A DNA stretch of 64,000 nt from Streptomyces genisteinicus (GCF_014489615.1 NZ_CP060825.1:3610501-3674500); one strand, 5' to 3'. Counted from the first letter of the stretch, positions 9,036 to 20,948 are shown. Notes: generated by a model from the letters alone, not told the origin. Translations and numbers: made by a program.

Positions 9036-10163
9036 ATGCACGTCACGCATCTGTCGCTGGCCGACTTCCGCTCGTACGCCCGGGTCGAGGTTCCCCTCGA
9101 TCCGGGCGTCACCGCCTTCGTGGGGGCGAACGGGCAGGGCAAGACCAACCTCGTCGAGGCCGTCGGGTATCTCGCCTCCCTCTCCAGCCACCGGGTCTCC
9201 TCGGACGCCCCGCTGGTGCGCATGGGCGCCGAGCGCGCGGTGATCCGGGCCGCGGTCACCCAGGGCGAGCGCTCCCAGCTGATCGAGCTCGAACTCAACC
9301 CCGGCAAGGCGAACCGGGCGCGCATCAACAGGTCCTCCCAGGTCAGACCGCGTGACGTGCTCGGCATCGTGCGTACGGTGCTGTTCGCTCCGGAGGACCT
9401 CGCCCTGGTCAAGGGCGACCCGGGCGAGCGGCGCCGGTTCCTCGACGACCTGGTCACCGCGCGCTCCCCGCGGATGGCGGGCGTCCGCTCCGACTACGAC
9501 CGGGTGCTCAAGCAGCGCAACACCCTGCTGAAGTCGGCCGCCATGGCCCGGCGGCACGGCGGGCGGTCGATGGACATGTCCACGCTCGACGTCTGGGACC
9601 AGCACCTGGCCCGTACCGGGGCCGAGGTGCTCGCCCAGCGGGCGGACCTGATCGCCACCCTGCAGCCGCTCGCCGACAAGGCGTACGAGTCCCTGGCGCC
9701 CGGCGGCGGGCCGGTCGTGCTGGAGTACCGCTCCTCCGCCGGCGCCCCGGGCGAGGCGCACAGCCGCGAGGAGTTCTACGGGCAGCTGACCGAGGCCCTC
9801 GCCGGGGCCCGCAAGCAGGAGATCGAGCGGGGCGTGACGCTGGTGGGGCCCCACCGCGACGACCTGCTGCTGGGACTGGGCCGCCTGCCCGCCAAGGGGT
9901 ACGCGAGCCACGGGGAGTCGTGGTCCTGCGCGCTGGCGCTGCGGCTCGCCTCGTACGACCTGCTGCGCGCCGAGGGGAACGAGCCGGTGCTCGTGCTCGA
10001 CGACGTCTTCGCCGAGCTGGACGCCCGGCGGCGGGAGCGGCTGGCCGAACTGGTGGCGCCCGGGGAGCAGGTCCTGGTCACCGCGGCGGTCGACGACGAC
10101 GTGCCCGGCGTGCTCAGCGGCTCGCGGTACGCGGTGACGGACGGAGAGGTGACGCGGGTATGA
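9036..10163 (+). CDS. recF: DNA replication and repair protein RecF
   Basis: A 375-residue SMC-like ATPase starting at ATG 9036 (M-H-V-T-H-L-S-L-A-D-F-R-S-Y). Walker A is G-A-N-G-Q-G-K-T-N (30-38). The ABC signature region and Walker B (P-V-L-V-L-D-D-V-F-A-E-L-D) lie near the C-terminus, and the protein ends in a V-T-D-G-E-V-T-R-V strand. It loads RecA at gaps with RecOR. The last codons overlap the next gene (ATGA at 10160-10163), so the DUF721 protein is translationally coupled. Confidence 0.95.
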   Translation: MHVTHLSLADFRSYARVEVPLDPGVTAFVGANGQGKTNLVEAVGYLASLSSHRVSSDAPLVRMGAERAVIRAAVTQGERSQLIELELNPGKANRARINRSSQVRPRDVLGIVRTVLFAPEDLALVKGDPGERRRFLDDLVTARSPRMAGVRSDYDRVLKQRNTLLKSAAMARRHGGRSMDMSTLDVWDQHLARTGAEVLAQRADLIATLQPLADKAYESLAPGGGPVVLEYRSSAGAPGEAHSREEFYGQLTEALAGARKQEIERGVTLVGPHRDDLLLGLGRLPAKGYASHGESWSCALALRLASYDLLRAEGNEPVLVLDDVFAELDARRRERLAELVAPGEQVLVTAAVDDDVPGVLSGSRYAVTDGEVTRV

Positions 10164-10711
10164 GCGGGGACGAGCAGCGGGCCGCTCCGCAGCCGTCCGC
10201 CCCGGAGCCCTCCGGGGTGGACCTGGCCAGGGTCGCGCTGCGGGCCGCCAAGGAGCAGGCACGGGCGCGCGGAGCGGCCGCGCAGCAGAAGAAGCAGGCC
10301 AGGCGCGGCGGCGGGCTGCGCTCCGGGGCGCGCGCCGACGGCCGCGACCCGTTGCCGCTGGGCGCGGCGATCAACCGCCTGATCACGGAGCGGGGCTGGG
10401 AGACGCCGGCCGCCGTCGGCGGGGTGATGGGCCGCTGGCCCCAGATCGTCGGCGACGATCTCGCCAACCACTGCGTGCCGCTGCGCTACGACGAGGCCCC
10501 CGACGAGCGGCTGCTGACGGTGCAGTGCGACTCCACGGCCTGGGCGACGCAGCTGCGGCTGCTCGCGCCGCGGCTGGTCGCCCGCCTCAACGAGGACCTC
10601 GGGCACGGGACGGTCCGCGCGATCAAGGTGCTGGGACCGGGTGGACCGCAGCGCCGCTGGGGACCGCTGCGGGCGCCGGGCAGCACCGGCCCCGGCGACA
10701 CCTACGGCTGA
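10160..10711 (+). CDS. DUF721/DciA-like protein
   Basis: A 183-residue protein with an Ala/Arg/Gln-rich N-terminal extension (1-65) and a DUF721 core (about 70-165) including I-N-R-L-I-T-E-R-G-W and M-G-R-W-P-Q-I-V-G-D-D-L-A-N-H. DUF721 proteins include DciA, the ancestral loader or operator of the replicative helicase DnaB in most bacteria that lack DnaC/DnaI. Location between recF and gyrB and the 4-bp overlap with recF support a replication role. A direct DciA assignment is inference. Confidence 0.85.
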   Translation: MSGDEQRAAPQPSAPEPSGVDLARVALRAAKEQARARGAAAQQKKQARRGGGLRSGARADGRDPLPLGAAINRLITERGWETPAAVGGVMGRWPQIVGDDLANHCVPLRYDEAPDERLLTVQCDSTAWATQLRLLAPRLVARLNEDLGHGTVRAIKVLGPGGPQRRWGPLRAPGSTGPGDTYG

Positions 10712-11188
10712 GCGGGGCGCGTGCGCAGGGACCCGGGCGGGGCCCCGGCTCCTGCGGGCCGTACGCGGACGGGCGCGGCAGGCTGGCAGGCGGGAGGCCG
10801 GTCCGGGGCCGGCCGGCACGGCGGTCCGGCGGGCCGGCGCACCCCTGATCCGGACCCTCCGGGGCCGTGCTCCGGGGCTCGTGTGACGGGGTGGAAGTGC
10901 CGGGACCGACGGGGCGTCCCTCTGGGTAGCGGAGGGTTGACAGGCCGAAGCGCTCAAAGCCGCTGTGAGCCTCTTGGAGCCCCTTCCCGGATATGGGGAG
11001 TCGGACGGAGGCGGTTGAGGGCGGCACATGCGTACTCAGCTACCGGCAAACCCCCATTCGTGTCGCCGGTACCGGTAGACTGGTGGACAATCCCGCCTCC
11101 CGGCGGGACACGTCGATTAGCAGCCGAACGACGCAGCCGGTCCCGCTACCCCGGAGAACGGCCTGTGCTGTGCCAGAAAGGGCGCTTC
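10712..11188. promoter_or_regulatory. Upstream region of gyrB
   Basis: A 477-bp gap with no credible gene. It is GC-rich to about 10900, then shows a TTGACA at 10937-10942 and a TAGACT at 11076-11081 (in GGTACCGGTAGACTGG); these are likely parts of separate gyrase promoters, but neither has a clear partner box at good spacing. The open frame running into gyrB from 10721 is low complexity before codon 157 and is not conserved. Confidence 0.4.
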
Positions 11189-13237
11189 GTGGCCGATTCC
11201 GGCAACCCCAACGAGAACATCCCGTCCAACACTGCCGGTGGGAGCGGCGAGGCCGGCGCCTCGTACGACGCCAGCGCGATCACGGTCCTCGAGGGCCTCG
11301 ACGCGGTCCGCAAGCGCCCCGGCATGTACATCGGGTCGACCGGAGAGCGCGGCCTGCACCACCTGGTGCAGGAGGTCGTCGACAACTCCGTCGACGAGGC
11401 CCTCGCCGGGCACGCGGACACGATCGACGTCACGATCCTGGCCGACGGCGGCGTGCGCGTCGTCGACAACGGCCGGGGCATCCCGGTCGACATCCACCCG
11501 GTGGAGAAGAAGCCCGCCGTCGAGGTCGTCCTCACCGTCCTGCACGCGGGCGGCAAGTTCGGCGGCGGCGGGTACGCCGTCTCCGGCGGTCTGCACGGCG
11601 TCGGCGTCTCCGTGGTGAACGCCCTGTCCACCAAGGTCTCCGTGGAGATCAAGCGCGACGGGTACCGCTGGACCCAGGACTACAAGCTCGGCGTCCCCAC
11701 CGCGCCCCTCGCCAAGCACGAGGAGGTCGAGGACTCCGGCACGACCGTCACCTTCTGGGCGGACCCGGACGTCTTCGAGACCACCGAGTACTCCTTCGAG
11801 ACGCTCGCCCGGCGCTTCCAGGAGATGGCCTTCCTCAACAAGGGCCTCACCCTGACGCTGACCGACGAGCGCGAGTCGGCCAAGGCGACGATGAACGCCG
11901 ACGACCCGGACGCCGCCGAGACGGCCGAGGAGCAGCCGGCGCGGACGGTGACGTACCACTACGAGGGCGGCATCGTCGACTTCGTGAAGTACCTCAACTC
12001 CCGCAAGGGCGAGCTGATCCACCCGACCGTGATCGACGTGGAGGCCGAGGACAAGGAGCGGATGCTCTCGGTCGAGATCGCGATGCAGTGGAACTCGCAG
12101 TACACCGAGGGCGTGTACTCCTTCGCGAACACCATCCACACGCATGAGGGCGGCACCCACGAAGAGGGCTTCCGCGCCGCGCTGACGGGCCTGGTCAACC
12201 GCTACGCCAGGGACAAGAAGCTGCTGCGCGAGAAGGACGACAACCTCTCCGGCGAGGACGTCCGCGAGGGTCTGACGGCGATCATCTCGGTCAAGCTGGG
12301 CGAGCCCCAGTTCGAGGGCCAGACGAAGACCAAGCTGGGCAACACCGAGGCGAAGACCTTCGTGCAGAAGGTCGTCCACGAGCACCTGACCGACTGGTTC
12401 GACCGCAACCCGAACGAGGCCGCGGACATCATCCGCAAGGCGATCCAGGCGGCCACCGCCCGGGTCGCGGCCCGCAAGGCGCGCGACCTGACCCGCCGCA
12501 AGGGGCTGCTGGAGTCGGCCTCGCTGCCCGGCAAGCTGAGCGACTGCCAGTCCAACGACCCGACCAAGTGCGAGATCTTCATCGTCGAGGGAGACTCCGC
12601 CGGCGGTTCGGCCAAGTCCGGCCGCAACCCGATGTACCAGGCCATCCTGCCGATCCGCGGCAAGATCCTGAACGTCGAGAAGGCGCGCATCGACAAGATC
12701 CTGCAGAACACCGAGGTCCAGGCGCTGATCTCGGCCTTCGGCACCGGGGTCCACGAGGACTTCGACATCGAGAAGCTGCGCTATCACAAGATCATCCTGA
12801 TGGCGGACGCCGACGTCGACGGCCAGCACATCAACACCCTGCTGCTGACCTTCCTGTTCCGCTTCATGCGGCCGCTGGTCGAGGCCGGTCACGTCTTCCT
12901 GTCCCGCCCGCCGCTGTACAAGATCAAGTGGGGCCGGGACGACTTCGAGTACGCGTACTCGGACCGTGAGCGCGACGCCCTGGTCGAGATGGGCAAGCAG
13001 GCCGGCAAGCGCATCAAGGAGGACTCGATCCAGCGCTTCAAGGGCCTCGGCGAGATGAACGCCGAGGAACTGCGGGTGACCACCATGGACCAGGAGCACC
13101 GCGTGCTCGGCCAGGTCACGCTGGACGACGCGGCCCAGGCCGACGACCTGTTCTCGGTGCTGATGGGCGAGGACGTCGAGGCGCGGCGCTCGTTCATCCA
13201 GCGCAACGCCAAGGACGTCCGCTTCCTCGACATCTGA
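11189..13237 (+). CDS. gyrB: DNA gyrase subunit B
   Basis: I take the GTG at 11189 (M-A-D-S-G-N-P-N-E-N) behind AGAAAGGG, giving 682 residues, the usual Streptomyces length. GHKL ATPase motifs are E-V-V-D-N-S-V-D-E-A, D-N-G-R-G-I-P-V-D and G-G-L-H-G-V-G-V-S-V-V-N. The Toprim domain shows E-G-D-S-A-G-G-S-A-K and D-A-D-V-D-G-Q-H-I. The protein ends D-V-R-F-L-D-I. With GyrA it introduces negative supercoils. No marks of a novobiocin-insensitive second copy are seen. gyrA follows after 41 bp. Confidence 0.97.
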   Translation: MADSGNPNENIPSNTAGGSGEAGASYDASAITVLEGLDAVRKRPGMYIGSTGERGLHHLVQEVVDNSVDEALAGHADTIDVTILADGGVRVVDNGRGIPVDIHPVEKKPAVEVVLTVLHAGGKFGGGGYAVSGGLHGVGVSVVNALSTKVSVEIKRDGYRWTQDYKLGVPTAPLAKHEEVEDSGTTVTFWADPDVFETTEYSFETLARRFQEMAFLNKGLTLTLTDERESAKATMNADDPDAAETAEEQPARTVTYHYEGGIVDFVKYLNSRKGELIHPTVIDVEAEDKERMLSVEIAMQWNSQYTEGVYSFANTIHTHEGGTHEEGFRAALTGLVNRYARDKKLLREKDDNLSGEDVREGLTAIISVKLGEPQFEGQTKTKLGNTEAKTFVQKVVHEHLTDWFDRNPNEAADIIRKAIQAATARVAARKARDLTRRKGLLESASLPGKLSDCQSNDPTKCEIFIVEGDSAGGSAKSGRNPMYQAILPIRGKILNVEKARIDKILQNTEVQALISAFGTGVHEDFDIEKLRYHKIILMADADVDGQHINTLLLTFLFRFMRPLVEAGHVFLSRPPLYKIKWGRDDFEYAYSDRERDALVEMGKQAGKRIKEDSIQRFKGLGEMNAEELRVTTMDQEHRVLGQVTLDDAAQADDLFSVLMGEDVEARRSFIQRNAKDVRFLDI

Positions 13238-13278
13238 GTCGGTCTCAGCTGACCGCACGAAAGGACCGAAGACCAGCA

Positions 13279-15897
<2,619 letters not shown>

Positions 15898-15900
15898 AGC

Positions 15901-16584
15901 GTGAGTGGAGCCACGGGCGCCGGAGCGGCCAATTCCGGAGCGAACGGTGCCCGTGGCCCTGCCGCGGACTCCCAGGGTGGGCACCCCACCGCTGACGACA
16001 GGGGGACTACGGTGACCGACACCAGGGGCGGGCAGCCCCAGTACCAGATGTTCGGCGGCGAGCAGCCTGCTCCGCAGCAGGCGGGCCAGCCGTACCACCC
16101 GCCGCAGGCGTATCCCTCGCCCGGCGGCGCCCAGGACGGCAGGCAGCAGCAGGCCGGCCGTCAGGGCTCGGGCGCCGTGCGCAGGCCGCGTACGGGCGCC
16201 AGCACGACGCCGCGCACCCGCAAGGCGCGGCTGCGGGTGGCCAAGGCCGACCCGTGGTCGGTGATGAAGGTCAGCTTCCTGCTCTCCATCGCCCTGGGCA
16301 TCTGCACCGTGGTCGCGGCCGCGGTGCTGTGGATGGTCATGGACGCGATGGGCGTCTTCTCCACCGTGGGCGGTCAGATCAGCGACGCCACCGGTTCCGG
16401 CGACAGCAACGGATTCGACCTCCAGTCGTTCCTGTCGCTGCCGCGGGTGCTGGTCTTCACGTCCGTCGTCGCGGTGATCGATGTGGTGCTGGCCACAGCC
16501 CTGGCCACGCTCGGAGCCTTCATCTACAACCTCTCCGCCGGTTTCGTGGGCGGTGTGGAGCTCACGCTCGCCGAGGACGAGTAG
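15901..16584 (+). CDS. DUF3566 membrane protein
   Basis: A 227-residue protein from GTG 15901, 3 bp after the gyrA stop. Residues 1-105 form a hydrophilic Gly/Gln/Pro-rich cytoplasmic region. The DUF3566 core follows: a basic R-K-A-R-L-R-V-A-K-A-D-P-W-S motif, transmembrane helix 1 at about 121-145 (F-L-L-S-I-A-L-G-I-C-T-V-V), an external loop, and transmembrane helix 2 at about 182-210. Its place behind gyrA is conserved in actinobacteria. A relative in Mycobacterium (CwsA-neighbourhood proteins) has been linked to cell shape. Function here is unknown. Confidence 0.88.
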   Translation: MSGATGAGAANSGANGARGPAADSQGGHPTADDRGTTVTDTRGGQPQYQMFGGEQPAPQQAGQPYHPPQAYPSPGGAQDGRQQQAGRQGSGAVRRPRTGASTTPRTRKARLRVAKADPWSVMKVSFLLSIALGICTVVAAAVLWMVMDAMGVFSTVGGQISDATGSGDSNGFDLQSFLSLPRVLVFTSVVAVIDVVLATALATLGAFIYNLSAGFVGGVELTLAEDE

Positions 16585-16613
16585 CGCTCCGCCGGGGTCC
16601 TCGGATTCCGATT

Positions 16614-16642
16614 TTGGCGCTGCACGGTGGGTGCGCTAATCT
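16614..16642 (+). promoter_or_regulatory. Probable promoter of tRNA-Ile
   Basis: TTGGCG (16614-16619), a 17-bp spacer and TAATCT (16637-16642) lie 25 bp before the mature tRNA 5' end. Box sequences and spacing fit a HrdB-type promoter. Confidence 0.6.
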
Positions 16643-16666
16643 TCAGAGGTCAGCGCGCAGCGCGGA

Positions 16667-16743
16667 GGGGCTATAGCTCAGTTGGTTAGAGCGCATCCCT
16701 GATAAGGATGAGGCCACAGGTTCAAATCCTGTTAGCCCCACCA
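16667..16743 (+). tRNA. tRNA-Ile(GAT)
   Basis: A full cloverleaf: acceptor GGGGCTA (16667-16673) pairs with TAGCCCC (16733-16739), with discriminator A and an encoded CCA. The anticodon stem CATCC/GGATG closes the loop CTGATAA, which gives anticodon GAT. The T-arm is ACAGG-TTCAAAT-CCTGT. It is the usual tRNA downstream of gyrA. Confidence 0.97.
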
Positions 16744-16747
16744 GTGC

Positions 16748-16781
16748 AGAGGCCCCCGACCGGAGACGGTCGGGGGCCTCT
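16748..16781 (+). terminator. Terminator after tRNA-Ile
   Basis: A perfect 14-bp stem, AGAGGCCCCCGACC pairing with GGTCGGGGGCCTCT around a GGAGAC loop, starts 5 bp after the tRNA CCA. No long T-tail follows, as usual in Streptomyces. Confidence 0.85.
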
Positions 16782-16978
16782 GTCGTGTCCGGCCGTGTCC
16801 GGTCCGGCGGGCCGGCCGGACGGGGTTCCGCTTGCGGGGCGATCCCGTTTCCCGGGGACGGAGTTGGGGTTGTGGGGGCGCGGCGGGGCGGTGCACGCAG
16901 GTCACCGATCGGTATCGGCCGGTGTGTATAGTCGGGCGCCAGAAGTCCTCATACGTCAAGGAAAGACGAGGTCGCGCG

Positions 16979-17113
16979 GTGAAGAAGCTCCTCCTGGTCG
17001 CACTGGCCGCCATCGGCGGGCTCCTCGTGTACCGCCAGATCCAGGCGGATCGCGCCGAGCAGGATCTGTGGACGGAGGCGACCGACTCCGTGCCCGCAGG
17101 TTCGGGTGTCTGA
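16979..17113 (+). CDS. DLW-39 family small protein
   Basis: A 44-residue protein from GTG 16979 (M-K-K-L-L-L-V-A-L-A-A-I-G-G) with one hydrophobic N-terminal helix (about 3-18), then Y-R-Q-I-Q-A-D-R-A-E-Q and the family's D-L-W motif (residues 30-32), ending P-A-G-S-G-V. AGGAAAG (16959-16965) upstream can serve as ribosome site. DLW-39 proteins are tiny actinobacterial membrane proteins of unknown role that sit near gyrA and tRNA-Ile. Confidence 0.85.
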   Translation: MKKLLLVALAAIGGLLVYRQIQADRAEQDLWTEATDSVPAGSGV

Positions 17114-17131
17114 GACGCACAGTCCTGGAAC

Positions 17132-17165
17132 CGGAGCCCCGGCCGCGCACGCGGCCGGGGCTCCG
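17132..17165 (+). terminator. Terminator after the DLW-39 gene
   Basis: A perfect 15-bp stem, CGGAGCCCCGGCCGC / GCGGCCGGGGCTCCG, with a 4-base loop (GCAC), 18 bp after the stop. Confidence 0.85.
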
Positions 17166-17781
17166 TGCCGTTCGCGCCCGCCGTCGCAGGCCCGCCGGTG
17201 CCGTGACGTGACGCGATCCCCGCGAGTTCGCCAAGGCGAATTCTTTGCTTGCTGAAGCAAAGCGCGGCTCCCGGGGGCCCGGTGGGAGCGGGACGGCCGC
17301 CGCGGCGCGGCGCCTGGCCGCGATCGGCGTCCCCGTGATCGCGCCCCGGGGCGCCACCGCCGCCCTCCGCCGCCCCTTCCCCCGGACGGGGCGCCGGAAC
17401 GCCGCGGGCGGGCCGTACGGCGGCCCGGTGGCGGTGCCGCCGTCACGCAGTCGGGGTGTCCGTGCCCGTGCCGCGCCTGTGCCCGGGCCTGTGCCGTGCC
17501 CGCGCCCGGGTTCGGGTTCGGCGGGGAGCGGGCCGGGCCTCGCGGGACGGGTCCGTCGTGACCGCCGGGAACGGCGGGTCGGGGGACAAGAGGGGTGATT
17601 CGGCCGGGGGCCGAGACAGCGCCCCCGGATCCGGGGCAGGATGGTCCGGCGCCGCGACGGCCGCGGTGGGCGGCGGCGCTGTCCCGACGGCGGCCACGGC
17701 GCGGCGCGGGACGGCGGCCACGGCGCACTCCGGGTGTGCTGCGGGCGCCCGGCCGGACCCATCGAGCACGAGGAGAAGCGC
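17166..17781. other. Gene-free stretch with twin palindromes
   Basis: About 615 bp between the DLW-39 terminator and the next start. The striking part is at 17227-17262, where two adjacent inverted repeats lie: TTCGCC-AA-GGCGAA (17227-17240) and CTTTGCTT-GCTG-AAGCAAAG (17243-17262). They are far more A/T-rich than the surroundings and look like operators. The rest is GC-rich low-complexity sequence; open frames there have no plausible start site or known motif. Confidence 0.5.
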
Positions 17782-19248
17782 GTGAAGAGGCAGCGCGGCA
17801 GGACACGGCCGGCGCTGGCCGGTATCGCGGCGGCCTGCGCGGTGGCCGTGCTGCCGGCCCCGGCCGCCGCGGCCCCGGAGCCCGGTCCGTACGCGTTCGA
17901 CCGCGCGGCGAAGCCCGTGAGCGGGACCGCCGTGAACACGAACGGGCCCTCCTTGCAAGCCGGTTCGGTGTACAAGGACCGCATCGGGGCCGGCGAGAAG
18001 CGCTACTACCGCATCGACCTCGACGCCGTGTCGAACGCCTACGTGTCCGCGGTCGCCGTCCCGGAGCCCGCGACCGCGGTGACCTACGCGGACGAGCTGT
18101 CGGTCAGCGTCGAGAACCGCTCGGGCACCGCGTGCAGCGAGGGCGAGGCCCGCTTCGGCTCGGCCGCCTTCCCGCGTCCGGTGGCCGACTACGCGAGCCG
18201 CCGGGTCGACAAGGAGAGCAGCACCTGCCAGGAGGCGGGCACCTACTACGTGCTGCTGGAGCGCAAGGGCGAGGCCGCCGCGTCGCCCGAGCCGTGGGAG
18301 GTGGAGATCCGCTTCGTCACGGAACCGGGTCTGAGCGGGCAGGGGCCCACCGCGGCGCCCGATAACTGGCCGTCCGCCTCGCCCGCCGCGCCGGCCGGCG
18401 GTCCGGTCGCACGGGCGGGCGGCAACGGCTTCCACGACGCCACCGGCCTCACGCAGGGCGAGTGGCAGGACGAGATCCGGCCGGGCCGCACCCTCTTCTA
18501 CCGGGTGCCCGTCGACTGGGGCAGGCAGCTGTTCGTCAGCGCCGACCTCGGCAGCAGCACGGCTGCCGACCCCGGGAGCGTCAGCAACGCGCTCGTCGTC
18601 GCGCTGCACAACCCGGCGCTCGGTCTGGTGGACGAGGAGTCCGGCGTCTACTACGACGGCAAGCAGAAGACGCTGGCCCTCGACCCGCTGCCGCCCGTCG
18701 CCCACGAGAACCGCTACGACTCCGACAGCACCGTCAGCGCCATGAGGTTCGCCGGCTGGTACTACCTCTCGGTCACCCTCAGCCCGGAGATCGCCGGGGA
18801 GTTCGGGGACGGGCCGCTGCCGCTGACGCTGCGGGTGAACGTGGAGGGCGACGCCCGCAGCGGTCCCGCCTACGACGGTCCGGCGGGCGACTTCCAGGTC
18901 ACCGACGACGACCGGGAGGCCGCGGACAGCGGCAGGAACGCCGCCGAGGAGGCGGACGGCGCGACCATGCGCGTGGTGGCCGCCGCCGGCATCGGCACGG
19001 GCACGCTCCTGGTGCTCGCGCTCGGGCTCTGGACGCTGCTCGCCCGCCGCGGCGCCGCCGCCCGCGGGCAGGACCCGGTGGCGCTCCCCGCCCAGGCACA
19101 GGCCGTGCCGGGCGGTGCCCCTGCCGGCGGGCCCGCCGGATACGGCTACCCGCAGGGGCAGGGGGCGTCCGCGCACCGGGCGTCCGCGCAGGACGGTCCG
19201 GGCCAGGGGCACGGGTACGGAGGGTTCGGCCCGCCGCCCGGGCAGTAG
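17782..19248 (+). CDS. Secreted, C-terminally anchored protein of unknown function
   Basis: A 488-residue protein from GTG 17782 with AGGAGAAG just upstream. Residues 1-33 form a signal peptide (basic K-R-Q-R-G-R-T-R, then a hydrophobic Ala-rich core ending P-A-A-A-A-P). The outer region (about 34-390) has two beta-rich repeats that share L..G..Y..R-I/V-P/D-type strands (Y-K-D-R-I-G-A-G-E-K-R-Y-Y-R near 70 and E-I-R-P-G-R-T-L-F-Y-R near 235), resembling pre-peptidase-type jelly-roll modules. A single helix near 398-425 anchors the protein, followed by a Gln/Gly/Pro-rich cytoplasmic tail. It is convergent with the following kinase gene. I do not recognise a specific function. Confidence 0.75.
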   Translation: MKRQRGRTRPALAGIAAACAVAVLPAPAAAAPEPGPYAFDRAAKPVSGTAVNTNGPSLQAGSVYKDRIGAGEKRYYRIDLDAVSNAYVSAVAVPEPATAVTYADELSVSVENRSGTACSEGEARFGSAAFPRPVADYASRRVDKESSTCQEAGTYYVLLERKGEAAASPEPWEVEIRFVTEPGLSGQGPTAAPDNWPSASPAAPAGGPVARAGGNGFHDATGLTQGEWQDEIRPGRTLFYRVPVDWGRQLFVSADLGSSTAADPGSVSNALVVALHNPALGLVDEESGVYYDGKQKTLALDPLPPVAHENRYDSDSTVSAMRFAGWYYLSVTLSPEIAGEFGDGPLPLTLRVNVEGDARSGPAYDGPAGDFQVTDDDREAADSGRNAAEEADGATMRVVAAAGIGTGTLLVLALGLWTLLARRGAAARGQDPVALPAQAQAVPGGAPAGGPAGYGYPQGQGASAHRASAQDGPGQGHGYGGFGPPPGQ

Positions 19249-19673
19249 GCCGTCTCCGGCACATGGCGCCGTCCGCCCGGAGGGCGGGGCGCGCGGCGTC
19301 CGGTGCGTGCGATCGCACGGCCGGAGGATCATCCGCGTACCGGGCCGTACTCGGACGACTCCGACGACGCGGCATGGGGGCACCTCCCAGCGGTAGCCGG
19401 GAGAGTGCGTGCCGGGCGTCGCGCGCCGGGCGGGATGTGTCAGGCGGGAGGTGCCGGACGAGGCCCAGGACCGGGCCGCCCGGCACCCGGGGGCGGAGCC
19501 GGGGGTGGCTTCGGCCGGCCGGGCAGCGGGACCGCGCCGGAGCCCGGCCGCCGGGGGCGGCTCGGGCGCGGCCGGCCGCCTTCCGGGGCGGCCGCTCTTG
19601 CGCTGATGCCGGAGCAGGCACCGGACCGGACCCGGGGAACGGCCCCCCGGGACGGACCGGGGGCAGATCCGGG
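19249..19673. other. Convergent intergenic region without a gene
   Basis: A 425-bp gap between two converging genes. It is very GC-rich and full of short G-C inverted repeats, any of which could terminate transcription. The end holds a short direct repeat (GGGTCAGATCC twice, near 19670-19690) that runs into the kinase stop. No gene is supported. Confidence 0.4.
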
Positions 19674-20948
19674 TCAGATCCGGGTCAGGGCCCAGAAACC
19701 CACGGCGAAGCAGAGCAGCGCGACGAGGAGAACCGGGACCGCCACCTTCGGAGGCGGCCCCGGGCGGGGGCGGCCGGGCGGGGCAGGGGCGGGTGCCGCC
19801 GGGACGGGCGGCTGCTGCGCCGTGTAGGCGCGCGTCTGCGGTTGCTCGTACCGCACGGGTGCCGTCGGCTCCTGGTGCGCGGGGGCGGGTGCCGGAGCGG
19901 GTTCCGCGTGGACGGGGGCGTACGGCGCGGCCTGCTGCACGGGCGCCTGCTGCGGGGCGGACGGCTGGGGAGAGGTCCGCGGAGGAGGCGCCAGGTGGAA
20001 GCTGCCGGTGTGTGAGGCCGCGGGTGCGGGCGCGGACGGCCGCTCGGGGGCGGCCGGGGCCGTGTCCCGTTCGGGGCCCGCCGGGCCGAAGCCCGCGGGC
20101 AGCGGGCCGATCTGGTCGAAGATCTCGACCGGCTCCTCCGCCTGCCCGGTGTCCGGCAGCGCCTCCACGGCCGCGCTGAGGGCCTTGCGCGCGCCCGTGG
20201 CCGTCCGGAACCGGGCCTGGGGGTCGGGCTGGAGCAACCCGGCGAGGACCTGCCACAGGGGCTCGGGGATGCCCTGCGGCGCTCCGGGGGTGCCGTGCCG
20301 GGCGAAGTGCTCGATCAGGGCCTGGGAGTCCGGCTTGCGGCCTTCGAGGAGGTAGAGGCCGACCAGACCGACCGCGAACAGGTCGGCGGTGAAGTCGGGC
20401 TCCGCGCCGAGCATCTGCTCCGGGGCGAAGTAACCGGGCGTGCCGACCACGTAGTTGGTCTCCGTCAGCCGCGGTTCGCCCTTGCGCATGGAGATGCCGA
20501 AGTCGGACAGGCGCAGGTGCGGCCGCCCCGTCCCGGTGGCCTCCATCAGGATGTTGGCCGGCTTGATGTCACGGTGCACGACGCCCTCGGCGTGCACCGC
20601 GGCCAGTCCGGCGAGCAGCTGGTCGAGGAGGCCGCACACGAAGCGGGCGGGCAGCGGTCCGTAGTCGCCGATGACGTGGGCCAGCGAGCCCCCGCCGACC
20701 AGATCCATCGTGAACAGGACCTTGTCGTCGTCCGCGGCCCAGCTCGCCGGCGCGAGGACGTGCGGGTGATCGATGCGCAGCGCCTGCTCGCGCACGAAGC
20801 GCAGCAGGGTGTGCGCGTCGCTCTGCTGCAGCACCTTGGCCGCCACGTAGCGCCGCCGCCGGTGGTCCCAGGCACGCCAGACCGCGCCGACCCCGCCGCG
20901 CCCGATCGGGTCGATCAGTTCGTACCGACCAGCGAAGACCTCACCCAT
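19674..20948 (-). CDS. Membrane-anchored Ser/Thr protein kinase
   Basis: A 424-residue protein. The kinase domain (10-265) is complete: Gly loop G-R-G-G-V-G-A-V, catalytic Lys38 (V-A-A-K), H125-R-D127 in H-R-D-I-K-P-A-N, D-F-G at 149-151 and A-P-E. A Pro/Ala/Gln-rich linker (about 280-395) follows, then a C-terminal helix (V-A-V-P-V-L-L-V-A-L-L-C-F) ending A-L-T-R-I. There is no outer sensor domain, so signals must be cytoplasmic or come through partners. The next gene upstream on the same strand is an HTH regulator 46 bp away, and the two may form one transcription unit. Confidence 0.88.
   Translation of the reverse strand: MGEVFAGRYELIDPIGRGGVGAVWRAWDHRRRRYVAAKVLQQSDAHTLLRFVREQALRIDHPHVLAPASWAADDDKVLFTMDLVGGGSLAHVIGDYGPLPARFVCGLLDQLLAGLAAVHAEGVVHRDIKPANILMEATGTGRPHLRLSDFGISMRKGEPRLTETNYVVGTPGYFAPEQMLGAEPDFTADLFAVGLVGLYLLEGRKPDSQALIEHFARHGTPGAPQGIPEPLWQVLAGLLQPDPQARFRTATGARKALSAAVEALPDTGQAEEPVEIFDQIGPLPAGFGPAGPERDTAPAAPERPSAPAPAASHTGSFHLAPPPRTSPQPSAPQQAPVQQAAPYAPVHAEPAPAPAPAHQEPTAPVRYEQPQTRAYTAQQPPVPAAPAPAPPGRPRPGPPPKVAVPVLLVALLCFAVGFWALTRI

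Noticed and set aside
17245..17598. 117-codon frame in the gap after the DLW-39 gene.
   Set aside because: It starts inside the palindrome, has low-complexity Arg/Pro/Gly sequence and no ribosome site.
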